Assembly: GCA_022705325.1 (NCBI GenBank)
Contig: JAKJER010000018.1
Coordinates: 62,001 to 126,000 of the forward strand
From: Planctomycetota bacterium
GTDB taxonomy: Bacteria; Planctomycetota; Phycisphaerae; SM23-33
Direction: 5' to 3'
DNA: 64,000 bases
A model generated the notes under the pieces. The model saw nothing but the letters and a program-made list of their open reading frames with translations. It made no database searches and was not told where the DNA came from. How positions within the stretch are numbered: position 1 is the stretch's first letter; the number at the start of each line of letters is the position of its first letter. Below, piece after piece: positions 35,331-44,161 of the stretch. The position numbers and the translations under genes were made by a program.

Positions 35331-38300
35331 CTATGGCGCGCTGTCCGCTTGGCCGGAGGCAGAGGCATTCTCTGCGCTTGCCCGCACGAAGTCCAGGTTC
35401 TCCTTGACATTCTTTCCGATGGTCGCAAGCCTGCATTGGACGCACAGCCGATGAGCCTCCTCCGCCAATGGCAGCGCCTCGTGAACGCGACCCAGGTACT
35501 TTGCCAGCAAATAGGACTGACCGGAAAGAGAGATCGCAAGCGATCCGGGATTGTTTATCTCGCGACAGATCCGCTCCTTCTCTTTCAGCAAGGACAGAGC
35601 CGGCTCGTACTCGCCGGCGGCTTCGAGTACGCCCACCTGGTTTCCCAAGGCCCGCTGCAGCCCGTCGACGAATCCCCCTTCCCGGCAGATACGCTCCTGC
35701 TGCTTCCACAGCGACAACGCCCCCTGCAGATCGCCGCGAGCGTACAAGACGATCGCCTGGTTCCCAAGACATTTCTGAAGGGAATCCACCCTGCCAAGCC
35801 GGCGGCAGATGCGTTCCTCCTCCCGGTGCAGGGTCATGGCGCCATCCAGGTCTCCCTGCCTGCGAAGAAGGAGTGCCTGATTGCCCAGGACGGTCTGGAG
35901 CGAGCCCTGATCGTCCAGTTCGCGCACAATTCGCTCCACGTCCCGGTAGAGCTTCATCGCGCCGTCCAGGTTGCCCACGGCCTTGAGGATGATCCCCTGA
36001 TTCGAAAGGCATCCGGCCATGCTTCGCTTGTCCCCCAGTTCAACGCACAGGCGCTCCTGCGCCTTCAGCATCGTCATGGCCTGCTTGAGGTCGCCACACT
36101 GGATAAGCACCACCGCCTGGTTGCCAAGCGACCCCTCGATCCCGGCCGTATCGCCGATCTCCCGGGCGATTCGTTCCCCTTCCTTGTACAGAGCCAAGGC
36201 CCCCTTTGCGTCGCCCCGCGTGTGCAGGATGTTCCCCTGGGCATTCAGGCTGTGATGAAGCCCGGGCCAATACGCGGTCTCGCGGCAGATTTGTTCCTGT
36301 TCTTTGAGCAAGGCCATGGCCGCCTCGATCTTCCCGAGTCCCGCGAGGATCTGCGCCTGGTTGCCCAACGTCGATTGCAGGTTCGTCAAATCGCCCGATG
36401 CACGCTCAAGTTGCTCCGCCTCCTTCAGCAGGGACATCGCGGCGTCAATCTCACCGGTACGCATGAGGATCCTTGCCTGATTCCCCAGCGCCCCGCCGAG
36501 CTTCCTGCGATGCCCGATGCGACGGTACCGTTCCACAAGGTACTGCTGCAGGCCGAGCGACTCCCTGGGATGGCCCATCTCGTTAAGGAGGGCTGCCAGA
36601 CGCCAGAGGGCGACCTCCCCCATGGTTTCCGGCTGCCGGAGTACGGGGCGGGAGGCGTCCAGCAGTCGAAACTGGGAATGTGCCTCCAATGCCGCCCACC
36701 ACCGCCTGAGATCCAAGGTGAGGTCTTCGCCGACATCCGAGAAGGTCAGAGCGACAAGTAGCTGGCGCAGCTTCGGCCAGTCTCCTGCCTGGACTATCTG
36801 CCACGGCAGTTCCTCGGCGGCGCGTGCAAGGGAGCACTGTTGCTCCAGATAGGTGACCAGCCTGGCATGTGCGGCCCGTTGATCGTCTTCTCTGGCCACA
36901 TACCGGACCAGGACGGCCGCACGAAAGTAGTCATGCCCGAATCCGAGCATGCCGGAACGGAAGACCAGCACCTCCTCGGCCGCCAGGTGCAGCGGCGACC
37001 AGTGAGCGCGAGGCAGCGGCTGCCCGCGCTCGCCGAGCAACTCAAGCAACTCCTGTTCGGCCAGCCCTCGCCGCGACGCCCAGAGGCACGTCATCGTGTC
37101 CCGAACCAGGTTCGCCCGTTCGCGCTCGTAGTCTCGCTCCCAACGAGCCAGTATCCGGTCGAAGAGCTGCGGAACCGTAGCAGCAGCCAGGTAGTGGTCG
37201 ATACTGCGGCGCAGATTCTCGTGTTCCCCGAAGACCCGCAATTCCTGCAACACGGCCCTCAAGTAGACCGGGTTAGCGCATCGAGGGCTCATGGCGATGT
37301 GAATCGTCTGCTCGTCTGACAGGTGCTTGCCATACTGGGCCAGGTACGCGTCAATCAGTTGCCTTCGCTCCCCAACCTCCAGCAGTTCGACCTCCAGTTC
37401 CGGCCACCCGCGCCTCCTCAGTTCGTTGAGACTTCGTCCGGGGATCGTCGACAGGATCAGCCGCACCTGCGCCGGAAGAATGCGTGGAAGCCAGACAAGG
37501 TCAGGCGCTCCCTGGCGGTCCTCCAACTGGTTCAAGGCGTCAAGGATCAGGATGAGTCTTCGAGGCGGCCCGCCTTCGGGAGGTTCTGCCATGCGAGCAG
37601 CGGCCATGTGCAGGGCGTTGGCGAACGCGACCCCCAGGGCTTCGGGGTCGGGGGGGATTTCCACCTTGACGTCGACCTGCCGTTTCAACTCGCTGAGAAT
37701 CCTGCGAAGCATGGCCGCCCAGTCCGTGCTGGCGGAAGTCGCGCCGATGAAGTGTAGCAGCACCGGGACGTCGGGGTGTTCCCGATGGTGTCGAAATGCC
37801 CAGTTGGCCAGCAATGCCGACTTGCCGGAACCGGATTCGCCGAACACGACCAGCGGCGGACCTTCGCCGGCGGCGTGTTGGTCGAGCTGGTCGAAATGCT
37901 CCTGTCGGCTGACGTACACGCCCCTCCGGCGGCGGGCGAAGGCCTCATGCTCGCCCGCTTCTCGATCCAGCGGGTCGGGCGGCGGGCCCGGGGAGTACAT
38001 CTGGTTGATTGCGGCCGTGAGGTCTTCAAGCACCCATTGGCCAAGCGTTTGCGGATCGGGATAGTCCACGCGGCAGGCGACATTGCTTGCCAGGATCCGC
38101 TCCTTGAGGGCCTCAAGTTTCGCGCGGCGCGCCGGGTCGCTCTCAACGAACTCTTCGCGCTGGTCCGCCGGGAGATGGTCGAGATAGCCTTCGTCGCGAA
38201 AGTAGAACCTGGCGCGGTCGGCCATGTCCTGTCGGTTGAGCACGCCGTGCAGGATCTCCAACTCCGTCACGCTCTTGTGACGGTGCTCGTCCAGCCAGGG

Positions 38301-38627
38301 TTGCGATTGGGTCAGTTCGTCGGGGATCTGGTGGGGCAGCCAACCGTAGCGCTGGCCCAGGATCCCAATGAAGAACGGGCACCGTTCGATTTCCGCCAGG
38401 CAAATCGGGAGCACCTTCCCTTCTGCCGCCTCCTCATCCGTGACGCCCCAACGGAGGTCGACGTCGACAAACGCAAGCCCTCGCTCCTCGCAAAGCCTCC
38501 GAAGCTGCGGAAACACCCGCTTGACAAGTTCCTCACGCTCCGCCTGCATGTCACGAAACGTGGACGAGACGAACACCCTCACGACACGGTCTTGCAGCGA
38601 CGTTGTCGTACCGGTCATGTCAGACAT
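35331..38627 (-). CDS. DUF4062-STAND NTPase with nine 40-residue TPR-like repeats
   Basis: A 1098-aa signalling NTPase with the domain order of TEP1/nephrocystin-3-like proteins. DUF4062 lies at about 15-105 (VVRVFVSSTFRDMQAEREEL ... FFIGILGQRYGWLP). A NACHT/AAA-type NTPase follows with P-loop GESGSGKSALLANW (264-277) and Walker B LILILDALNQLED (358-370). A winged-helix/helical region spans about 400-700. Residues about 714-1073 are nine tandem repeats, each exactly 40 aa (consensus LGNQAxILxxxGDLxxAMxL followed by KExERICREL), a Kinesin-light-chain-like TPR variant. STAND proteins switch on ligand binding and oligomerise; bacterial relatives act in antiphage defence or signalling, so such a role is plausible but unproven. 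GGATGG precedes ATG 38627. A partner zinc-type gene follows 75 bp downstream. Confidence 0.85.
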   Translation of the reverse strand: MSDMTGTTTSLQDRVVRVFVSSTFRDMQAEREELVKRVFPQLRRLCEERGLAFVDVDLRWGVTDEEAAEGKVLPICLAEIERCPFFIGILGQRYGWLPHQIPDELTQSQPWLDEHRHKSVTELEILHGVLNRQDMADRARFYFRDEGYLDHLPADQREEFVESDPARRAKLEALKERILASNVACRVDYPDPQTLGQWVLEDLTAAINQMYSPGPPPDPLDREAGEHEAFARRRRGVYVSRQEHFDQLDQHAAGEGPPLVVFGESGSGKSALLANWAFRHHREHPDVPVLLHFIGATSASTDWAAMLRRILSELKRQVDVKVEIPPDPEALGVAFANALHMAAARMAEPPEGGPPRRLILILDALNQLEDRQGAPDLVWLPRILPAQVRLILSTIPGRSLNELRRRGWPELEVELLEVGERRQLIDAYLAQYGKHLSDEQTIHIAMSPRCANPVYLRAVLQELRVFGEHENLRRSIDHYLAAATVPQLFDRILARWERDYERERANLVRDTMTCLWASRRGLAEQELLELLGERGQPLPRAHWSPLHLAAEEVLVFRSGMLGFGHDYFRAAVLVRYVAREDDQRAAHARLVTYLEQQCSLARAAEELPWQIVQAGDWPKLRQLLVALTFSDVGEDLTLDLRRWWAALEAHSQFRLLDASRPVLRQPETMGEVALWRLAALLNEMGHPRESLGLQQYLVERYRRIGHRRKLGGALGNQARILMRTGEIDAAMSLLKEAEQLERASGDLTNLQSTLGNQAQILAGLGKIEAAMALLKEQEQICRETAYWPGLHHSLNAQGNILHTRGDAKGALALYKEGERIAREIGDTAGIEGSLGNQAVVLIQCGDLKQAMTMLKAQERLCVELGDKRSMAGCLSNQGIILKAVGNLDGAMKLYRDVERIVRELDDQGSLQTVLGNQALLLRRQGDLDGAMTLHREEERICRRLGRVDSLQKCLGNQAIVLYARGDLQGALSLWKQQERICREGGFVDGLQRALGNQVGVLEAAGEYEPALSLLKEKERICREINNPGSLAISLSGQSYLLAKYLGRVHEALPLAEEAHRLCVQCRLATIGKNVKENLDFVRASAENASASGQADSAP

Positions 38628-38709
38628 GTTTCCATCCCGCCGAAGAAAGTGCCTGCCCTGATCGCCAACAGGACTTGCAGACAAACTCCCCGATCTCGAT
38701 CATGAGGAC

Positions 38710-38738
38710 ACTCTATCCGGACACCTGCTGTTTGGCAA
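38710..38738 (-). promoter_or_regulatory. Candidate promoter of the first DUF4062 NTPase
   Basis: Minus strand: TTGCCA, 17-nt spacer, TAGAGT; leader of about 75 nt. Confidence 0.45.
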
Positions 38739-38763
38739 TGGTCGTGGGATTCGGGCATTCGGG

Positions 38764-38790
38764 TTGACCCGCCCGTGGCCACGATATACA
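38764..38790 (+). promoter_or_regulatory. Candidate promoter of the GH32-like gene, leaderless arrangement
   Basis: TTGACC, 15-nt spacer, TATACA. The -10 box ends 9 nt before the ATG at 38800 and no Shine-Dalgarno is present, so the mRNA may begin at or just before the start codon. Confidence 0.45.
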
Positions 38791-38799
38791 GTCGCGGGC

Positions 38800-40920
38800 A
38801 TGAGAACTCATCTCCTATCCCTGACCATCGTGACCGCAGTGATCTTGTCCTGCTTTGGCCGGGCGTTGTCCGCCGAGGAGGCCAAGACCGACAAGACGCT
38901 CGTGGCCTGGGTCGCGCCGGGCAACCTGACCCAGCGCGGGGGCAGCGCGTTGACCATCCAGAGCGGCGAGCGGTTCGACGCCATCGTGCTCGGCGAACGG
39001 GCGGTCGGGCGATGGATGGCGGGCAGCAACTTCTTCCAGCGCACGCAGGGCGACCAGAACGCCAACCCCGCGGAGACCGCCGACGACAAAACGCTGGTGC
39101 AGATCGCGATCGTCTACGACGGGCCGGAGATCCGCATCTACCGCAACGCCCAGCCGTACGTCGCCTACAAGACGACCAACATCGACCTGCTGGGCATGGA
39201 CAATCACATCGCCGTCTTCGGCCTGCGGCACGTCGGGGCGGGGACGGGCCAGCCGCTGGTCGGCCAGGTCGAGGACGCCCGCATCTACGCCCGGGCGTTG
39301 ACGCAGGCCCAGATCGCCGCGCTGAAGCCCAACGTCAAGTCCGAGATCGCCCCGCTGGCCTGGTGGGACTTCGAGGGCGACAAGGTCGTCGACCGCGCCG
39401 GGCGGTTCACCCACGTCGCCATGACCGACGGCGCCAAGCTCGCCGGCGGGAGGCTCGTGCTGGACGGCAAGGGCTGTCTCGTGGCCGCCCGCAACCAGGC
39501 GGACGCCGACCGGGCGGTCGCCGGGGCCGCCCCCCGCGCCCCAGCCGGGCCGTACGTGCCCGAGACGCCCGCCTGGCCCGCCGAGCCGCCGGCCAACTGG
39601 CTCACGTATCACCTGGCCCACCCGGGGCCCGGAAGTGCGTTCCCGGGCGACCCCAACTGCGTGTTCGACCACAAGGGCCGCTACCACCTGCACTACATCT
39701 ACCGCAACCAGACGGGCTTCGTCTTCGCCCACGTCTCCGGCGACGACCTGGTGCACTGGACCTGGCACCCCACCGTGCTGGCCCCGCCGACCACCGGGCA
39801 CGGGATGTTCAGCGGCACGGGCTTCCTCACCAAGGAGGGCCAGCCGGCCATCATCTACCACGGCCAGGGCTCGGGGCGAAACTGGATCCAGCGGGCGGCG
39901 GACGACCAGTTCAACAAGTGGGGCGATCCGGAGCCCGTCCTGCCCAAGACGGCCGACGGCAAGCTCGCGAACATCCGCCACTGGGACCCGGACTGCTGGC
40001 TCAATGGCCAGACGTACTACGCCTTGTCGGGCGGGCAGAACCCGCAACTGATGAAGTCCGACAACCTCAAGGACTGGACCTACCTGGGCGATCTGCTGCA
40101 CGTGGACTACCCCGCGAACCTGGGCGTGGCCAAGAATGAGGACATCTCCTGCGCCAACATGTTCAAGATCGGCGGCAAGTGGATGCTGCTGTGCATCAGC
40201 CACCGCCTGGGCTGCCGGTACTACCTGGGCGACTTCAAGGACGAGAAGTACCTGCCCGAGTTCCACGCGATGATGAGCTGGAACGGCAACCACTTCTTCG
40301 CGCCGGAATCCATGCTGACCCGCGACGGGCGGCGGGTGATGTGGGCGTGGATGATCGGCTGGCCGCTGAACCCCACCGGGGTGCAGTCGCTGCCGCGCGA
40401 GCTGGAGCTGCCGGCCGACGGCGTGCTCCGCATCCGCCCGCTGCGCGAGCTGGCAAAGCTGCGCCGCGACGAGCAGGCCTGGAACGACGTCGCCGTCCAG
40501 GCCGACGCCGAGCGCCCGCTGGCGGAGATCAAGGGCGACGCGCTGGAACTGGAGATCGTCTTCGCCGCGCCGGCGGCCGACGAGTTCGGCCTGCGCCTCC
40601 TGGGCGACGCCGAGGGCAAGAACCCCATGAGCATCGTCGCCGGGGCCAAGCGCAAGACGCTGACGGTCGGCGGGACGAACGCCCCGTTCGAGCTGAAGGA
40701 CGGCGAGGACCTGACGCTGCGGGTGTTCATCGACAAGAACATGGTCGAGGTGTTCGCCAACGACCGCCAGGCGGCCGCCTTCGTCCAGAAGGACGTCCGC
40801 AAGGACCCGAACGTTCGGCTGTTCGCCAAGGGCTCGCCCGTCAAGGTCAAGTCGCTCAAGGCGTGGAAGATGAAGACGATCTACTCCCCGCCGTCCGGGC
40901 GAAAGACCGCGGCACCGTGA
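38800..40920 (+). CDS. Exported GH32-like glycoside hydrolase with N-terminal LamG-like domain
   Basis: A 706-aa exported protein. The signal peptide is MRTHLLSLTIVTAVILSCFGRALS. Residues about 40-220 form a LamG-like sandwich (GMDNHIAVFGLRHVGAGTGQ ... DARIYARALTQAQIAAL). A five-bladed propeller of the GH32 fructan-hydrolase superfamily follows, with FPGDPNCVFDHKGRYHLHY (D284 at the nucleophile position), WDPDCW at the RDP position, and NEDISCANMF where the canonical E-C-P acid/base motif should be. A C-terminal beta-sandwich (LTLRVFIDKNMVEVFANDRQ) is very typical of GH32. The altered E-C motif means that invertase/levanase activity should not be assumed. It is divergent from the DUF4062 NTPase gene. 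Confidence 0.8.
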   Translation: MRTHLLSLTIVTAVILSCFGRALSAEEAKTDKTLVAWVAPGNLTQRGGSALTIQSGERFDAIVLGERAVGRWMAGSNFFQRTQGDQNANPAETADDKTLVQIAIVYDGPEIRIYRNAQPYVAYKTTNIDLLGMDNHIAVFGLRHVGAGTGQPLVGQVEDARIYARALTQAQIAALKPNVKSEIAPLAWWDFEGDKVVDRAGRFTHVAMTDGAKLAGGRLVLDGKGCLVAARNQADADRAVAGAAPRAPAGPYVPETPAWPAEPPANWLTYHLAHPGPGSAFPGDPNCVFDHKGRYHLHYIYRNQTGFVFAHVSGDDLVHWTWHPTVLAPPTTGHGMFSGTGFLTKEGQPAIIYHGQGSGRNWIQRAADDQFNKWGDPEPVLPKTADGKLANIRHWDPDCWLNGQTYYALSGGQNPQLMKSDNLKDWTYLGDLLHVDYPANLGVAKNEDISCANMFKIGGKWMLLCISHRLGCRYYLGDFKDEKYLPEFHAMMSWNGNHFFAPESMLTRDGRRVMWAWMIGWPLNPTGVQSLPRELELPADGVLRIRPLRELAKLRRDEQAWNDVAVQADAERPLAEIKGDALELEIVFAAPAADEFGLRLLGDAEGKNPMSIVAGAKRKTLTVGGTNAPFELKDGEDLTLRVFIDKNMVEVFANDRQAAAFVQKDVRKDPNVRLFAKGSPVKVKSLKAWKMKTIYSPPSGRKTAAP

Positions 40921-41073
40921 AGAAGACAAGGTTCCACGGACGAACGTTCAACGGTCCCTGGCCGGGGAAGCGGCCACGGGGGGCCAGTGCGGGTTGACCG
41001 TTCATCCGCTGAGACTTCCGTGTAACTCTCCTCCCTTGGCGGCGCACTGTCATTGCGAGCTGTCGTTGCGAGC

Positions 41074-41100
41074 TTGACAGCGCCAATATCCACCTATACT
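41074..41100 (+). promoter_or_regulatory. Candidate promoter of the DUF1080 gene
   Basis: TTGACA, 15-nt spacer, TATACT, about 50 nt ahead of the ATG; GGAG follows as ribosome binding site. A TTGCGAGCT direct repeat lies just upstream. Confidence 0.5.
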
Positions 41101-41149
41101 TTGACGTTCTGTATTGATGATCGATCACAGGCCTTTACTGGAGACAAAC

Positions 41150-41884
41150 ATGGCCCGCTATCTTGCTTTGGTGGTTCTCGTGTCGTTCGTCCTGCCCGCC
41201 TTTTCCGCCGAGCCCGTGTCGGCCCCGCCCGAGCCGGAAGGCATGAAGAGCCTGTTCAACGGCAAGGACCTGACCGGATGGGACGGCGACCCGAAGCTGT
41301 GGTCGGTCAAGGACGGCGCGATTCGCGGCGAGACCACGCCGGAGAATCCCGCCAAGGGCAACACCTTCCTGGTCTGCCAGGGCGTCACGATGAAGGACTT
41401 CGAGCTGCGTCTGTCCTTCCGCCTGAACGCCACCAACAACTCGGGCATCCAGTACCGCTCCAAGCACTTCGCCGACGCCAAGGCCCGCAACAAGTGGGTC
41501 GTCCGCGGCTACCAGCACGAGATCCGCAACGAGACCAAGCTGCCCAGCGTGGCCGGGTTCATCTACGACGAGGGCGGCAAGCGCGGGCGGATCTGCCTGG
41601 TGGGCGAGAAGGCCGTCTGGGGCGAGGACGGCAAGAAGAAGGTCACCGACACGCTGATCGACCAGGACGGGTTCAAGAAGCTCTTCAAGCTCGACGACTG
41701 GAACGACGTGGTCATCATCGCCAAGGGCCGGCACATCCAGCACTACATGAACGGGCAGCTCATCCTCGACTTCACCGACAGCGAGAAGACCGCCCTGCTG
41801 GAGGGCATCCTGGCCCTGCAGCTCCACGCGGGCAAGCCCATGTGGGCGGAATACAAGAACATCCGGATCAAGGAACTCCAGTAG
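41150..41884 (+). CDS. Exported DUF1080 protein (3-keto-disaccharide hydrolase family)
   Basis: A 244-aa exported single-domain protein of the DUF1080 family, a concanavalin-like fold now linked to hydrolysis of 3-ketoglycosides. The signal peptide is MARYLALVVLVSFVLPAFSA. The family's opening MKSLFNGKDLTGWDGDPKLWSV, the central LRLSFRLNATNNSGIQYRSK and the closing LALQLHAGKPMWAEYKNIRI are all present. TGGAG precedes ATG 41150. It would act in the periplasm after an oxidoreductase has made a keto-sugar, which fits the exported Gfo/Idh enzymes elsewhere in the window. A 7-bp array begins within its last codons and includes the stop. A sulfatase gene follows on the same strand. Confidence 0.88.
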   Translation: MARYLALVVLVSFVLPAFSAEPVSAPPEPEGMKSLFNGKDLTGWDGDPKLWSVKDGAIRGETTPENPAKGNTFLVCQGVTMKDFELRLSFRLNATNNSGIQYRSKHFADAKARNKWVVRGYQHEIRNETKLPSVAGFIYDEGGKRGRICLVGEKAVWGEDGKKKVTDTLIDQDGFKKLFKLDDWNDVVIIAKGRHIQHYMNGQLILDFTDSEKTALLEGILALQLHAGKPMWAEYKNIRIKELQ

Positions 41885-41926
41885 CCAGTAGCCGGTAGCC
41901 GGTGCCAAGCATCCAGTGGGCAGTCA
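41878..41926. repeat. 7-bp-period array (CCAGTAG)
   Basis: Units CCAGTAG, CCAGTAG, CCGGTAG, CCGGTGC, CAAGCAT, CCAGTGG, GCAGTCA. The stop codon of the DUF1080 gene (41882-41884) is part of the first unit. Confidence 0.75.
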
Positions 41927-42024
41927 GGCTGGTTGCCTGGGACCACGTGACCTGCTTGAGCATGGGATTGTCGAAGGGCTATGCCTTTCGGCAAGATCGT
42001 ACGCGCGGCGCAAGGAGCACCATC

Positions 42025-43554
42025 ATGAAGCATCTGCCTTGGATTCTCGCGTTCCTCCTGCTGGTTCCGCTTGCGTATGCGTGCGCCGCCCCGACGGCGC
42101 CGGCCAAGCCCAACGTCATGGTCTTCCTGGTCGACGACATGGGCGTGATGGACACCTCCGTGCCGTTCCTGACCGGCGCAGACGGCAAGCCCAAGCGCTA
42201 CCCGCTCAACGACTACTACCGCACGCCGAGCATGGAGCGCCTGGCCAGCCGCGGGGTGCGGCTGAACAACTTCTACGCCATGAGCGTGTGCTCGCCGACG
42301 CGGATCTCGATCATGACCGGTCAGAACGCCGCCCGCCACCGCGCGACCAACTGGATTAACCCGGACAGGGACAACCGCGGACCCTTCGGGCCGCCCGACT
42401 GGAACTGGAAAGGCCTCAAGAAGGACAACGTGACCCTGCCGGGCCTGCTGCGGAAGGCCGGCTACAAGACCATCCACGTGGGCAAGGCCCACTTCGGCCC
42501 CCGGCAGTTCGAGGGGGCCGAGCCGCTCAACCTCGGTTTCGACATCAACGTGGCCGGCTGCTCGATCGGCGCGCCGGGCAGCTACTACGGCAAGCAGAAC
42601 TACCGTCGCGGGCCGGGCAACGCCGTTCCGGGCCTGGACAAATACCACGGCACGGACACGTTCCTGACCGAGGCGCTGACGATCGAAGCGAAGGCCCGCG
42701 TGAGCGAGGCGGTCAAGTCGGGCCAGCCGTTCTACCTGTACATGGCCCACTACGCGGTGCACGCGCCGTTCAACAGCGACCCGCGCTTCGCCGCCCACTA
42801 CAGCGACTCGGGCAAGCCCGCCGCCGCTCAGGCCTTCGCCACGCTCATCGAGGGCATGGACAAGTCCCTGGGCGACATGCTGGACCACCTGGAGGCCCTG
42901 GGGGTGGCCGAGAACACGCTGGTGATCTTCCTGGGCGACAACGGCTCGGACGCCCCGCTGGGCCACCAGCACGCGGTGGCCTGCGCCGCGCCGCTGCGGG
43001 GCAAGAAGGGCGCCCACTACGAGGGCGGCATGCGAGTGCCCTTTATCGCCGCCTGGGCCAAGGCCAGTGCCGACAACCCGCACCAGAAGCGCCTGCCCAT
43101 CGCCGTCGGCGCCGTCCAGGGCCAGCTCGGCGCGGTGATGGACATCCTCCCCACCGTGCTGGGCGCGGCCGGGGCGTCGGCGCCGGACGGCTACGCGATG
43201 GACGGCTCGCCCCTGGACACGCTGCTGACGGGCAAGCGAGATCCGTCGCGGGCGGAGACGTTCCTGATGCACTATCCGCACTCGCCCCACCGCAGCGACT
43301 ACTTCACCGTCTATCGCGAGGGCGACTGGAAGGTCATCTACCACTACTTCCCCACCCAGGTGTCCGGCGGCTCGCACTACCAGCTCTACAACCTGGCCGC
43401 CGACCCGTTCGAGCAGACGGACCTGGCCGCAAGCAAGGGCGACGAGCTGCGGCGCATGATGAAGGGCCTGATCGCGGGCCTGGACAAGTGCGGCGCGGTC
43501 TACCCCGTGGACAAGACCGACAAGCAGACGCCCGTCAAGCCGAAGATGCCGTAG
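42025..43554 (+). CDS. Exported sulfatase
   Basis: A 509-aa arylsulfatase-type enzyme. The signal peptide is MKHLPWILAFLLLVPLAYA. The alkaline-phosphatase-superfamily opening is NVMVFLVDDMGVMD and the formylglycine motif SVCSPTRISIMTGQN (C89). HVGKAHFGPRQF, FLGDNGSDAPLGHQ and KGAHYEGGMRVPF follow the family pattern. The start is fixed by AAGGAG before ATG 42025. It is in the same orientation as, and 140 bp after, the DUF1080 gene; a shared transcript is possible. It ends 12 bp from the stop of a convergent gene. The sulfated substrate is unknown. Confidence 0.93.
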   Translation: MKHLPWILAFLLLVPLAYACAAPTAPAKPNVMVFLVDDMGVMDTSVPFLTGADGKPKRYPLNDYYRTPSMERLASRGVRLNNFYAMSVCSPTRISIMTGQNAARHRATNWINPDRDNRGPFGPPDWNWKGLKKDNVTLPGLLRKAGYKTIHVGKAHFGPRQFEGAEPLNLGFDINVAGCSIGAPGSYYGKQNYRRGPGNAVPGLDKYHGTDTFLTEALTIEAKARVSEAVKSGQPFYLYMAHYAVHAPFNSDPRFAAHYSDSGKPAAAQAFATLIEGMDKSLGDMLDHLEALGVAENTLVIFLGDNGSDAPLGHQHAVACAAPLRGKKGAHYEGGMRVPFIAAWAKASADNPHQKRLPIAVGAVQGQLGAVMDILPTVLGAAGASAPDGYAMDGSPLDTLLTGKRDPSRAETFLMHYPHSPHRSDYFTVYREGDWKVIYHYFPTQVSGGSHYQLYNLAADPFEQTDLAASKGDELRRMMKGLIAGLDKCGAVYPVDKTDKQTPVKPKMP

Positions 43555-43566
43555 GGGCCCTTCCGT

Positions 43567-44115
43567 CTACAGGACCCACTTCCAAAACGCGTATGCCGCG
43601 GCCGCCAGCAGGGCCAGGGCTGCTGCCGTCTTGGCCGGTCCCCAGGCCCTTGGCTGAGGTCCCGGCCTCGCTGCCGCGCGGGGGGCCTGGGGCGGACGGC
43701 TCGGTGCAGCCGGCGCGGGCCTGGCTGACGACTTGTTGTCCATCTGCTTGATCAACTGGCCCAGCATCGCCAGAACGGTTCGGCACTGGTCGCGACTCAG
43801 CGAATCCAATTCGCGGGAGAAGGCCTTCTGTGCGAACGCGTCCAGGACTGCTCGAAGGTGCTGAGGGAGTTGGCGGACCACCCGGTGGGGCTCGATGGCA
43901 CCCGCGACGGCTTGGTCGATGGCCTCGCCCAGCGTGAGCTGGACGAACCCGCTCGATCCGCCCGAGGGGTAGTAACTCTGGGCTTCGTCAGAGTGTTCCC
44001 GCACGTCTGCAAGAACCTGCGGCGGGCGCCATGGCAGATCGCGTTTGGCGGGGCGGCCCTCTTCAGGGCCGGCGCCGCCTGGCATCCCGGCCAGGCACGG
44101 TTTGAATGGGAACAT
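43567..44115 (-). CDS. Unknown protein with C-terminal membrane anchor, downstream of the second DUF4062 NTPase
   Basis: A 182-aa protein that I do not recognise. Residues 1-130 are soluble and predicted helical (LTLGEAIDQAVAGAIEPHRV, then LRAVLDAFAQKAFSRELDSL). A Pro/Ala-rich linker follows (about 131-160), and the C terminus is a single hydrophobic helix (KTAAALALLAAAAYAFWKW), so it is probably tail-anchored in the inner membrane. There is no signal peptide. AAAGGAAAGGG precedes ATG 44115. It starts 46 bp after the stop of the NTPase gene on the same strand, so the two very likely share an mRNA. It could be a membrane-acting effector or anchor for the NTPase; this is inference from position and topology. 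Confidence 0.6.
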   Translation of the reverse strand: MFPFKPCLAGMPGGAGPEEGRPAKRDLPWRPPQVLADVREHSDEAQSYYPSGGSSGFVQLTLGEAIDQAVAGAIEPHRVVRQLPQHLRAVLDAFAQKAFSRELDSLSRDQCRTVLAMLGQLIKQMDNKSSARPAPAAPSRPPQAPRAAARPGPQPRAWGPAKTAAALALLAAAAYAFWKWVL

Positions 44116-44161
44116 CCGGACCCTTTCCTTTCTCAAGCCAGCAAAGCCAAGACGACGGCAA

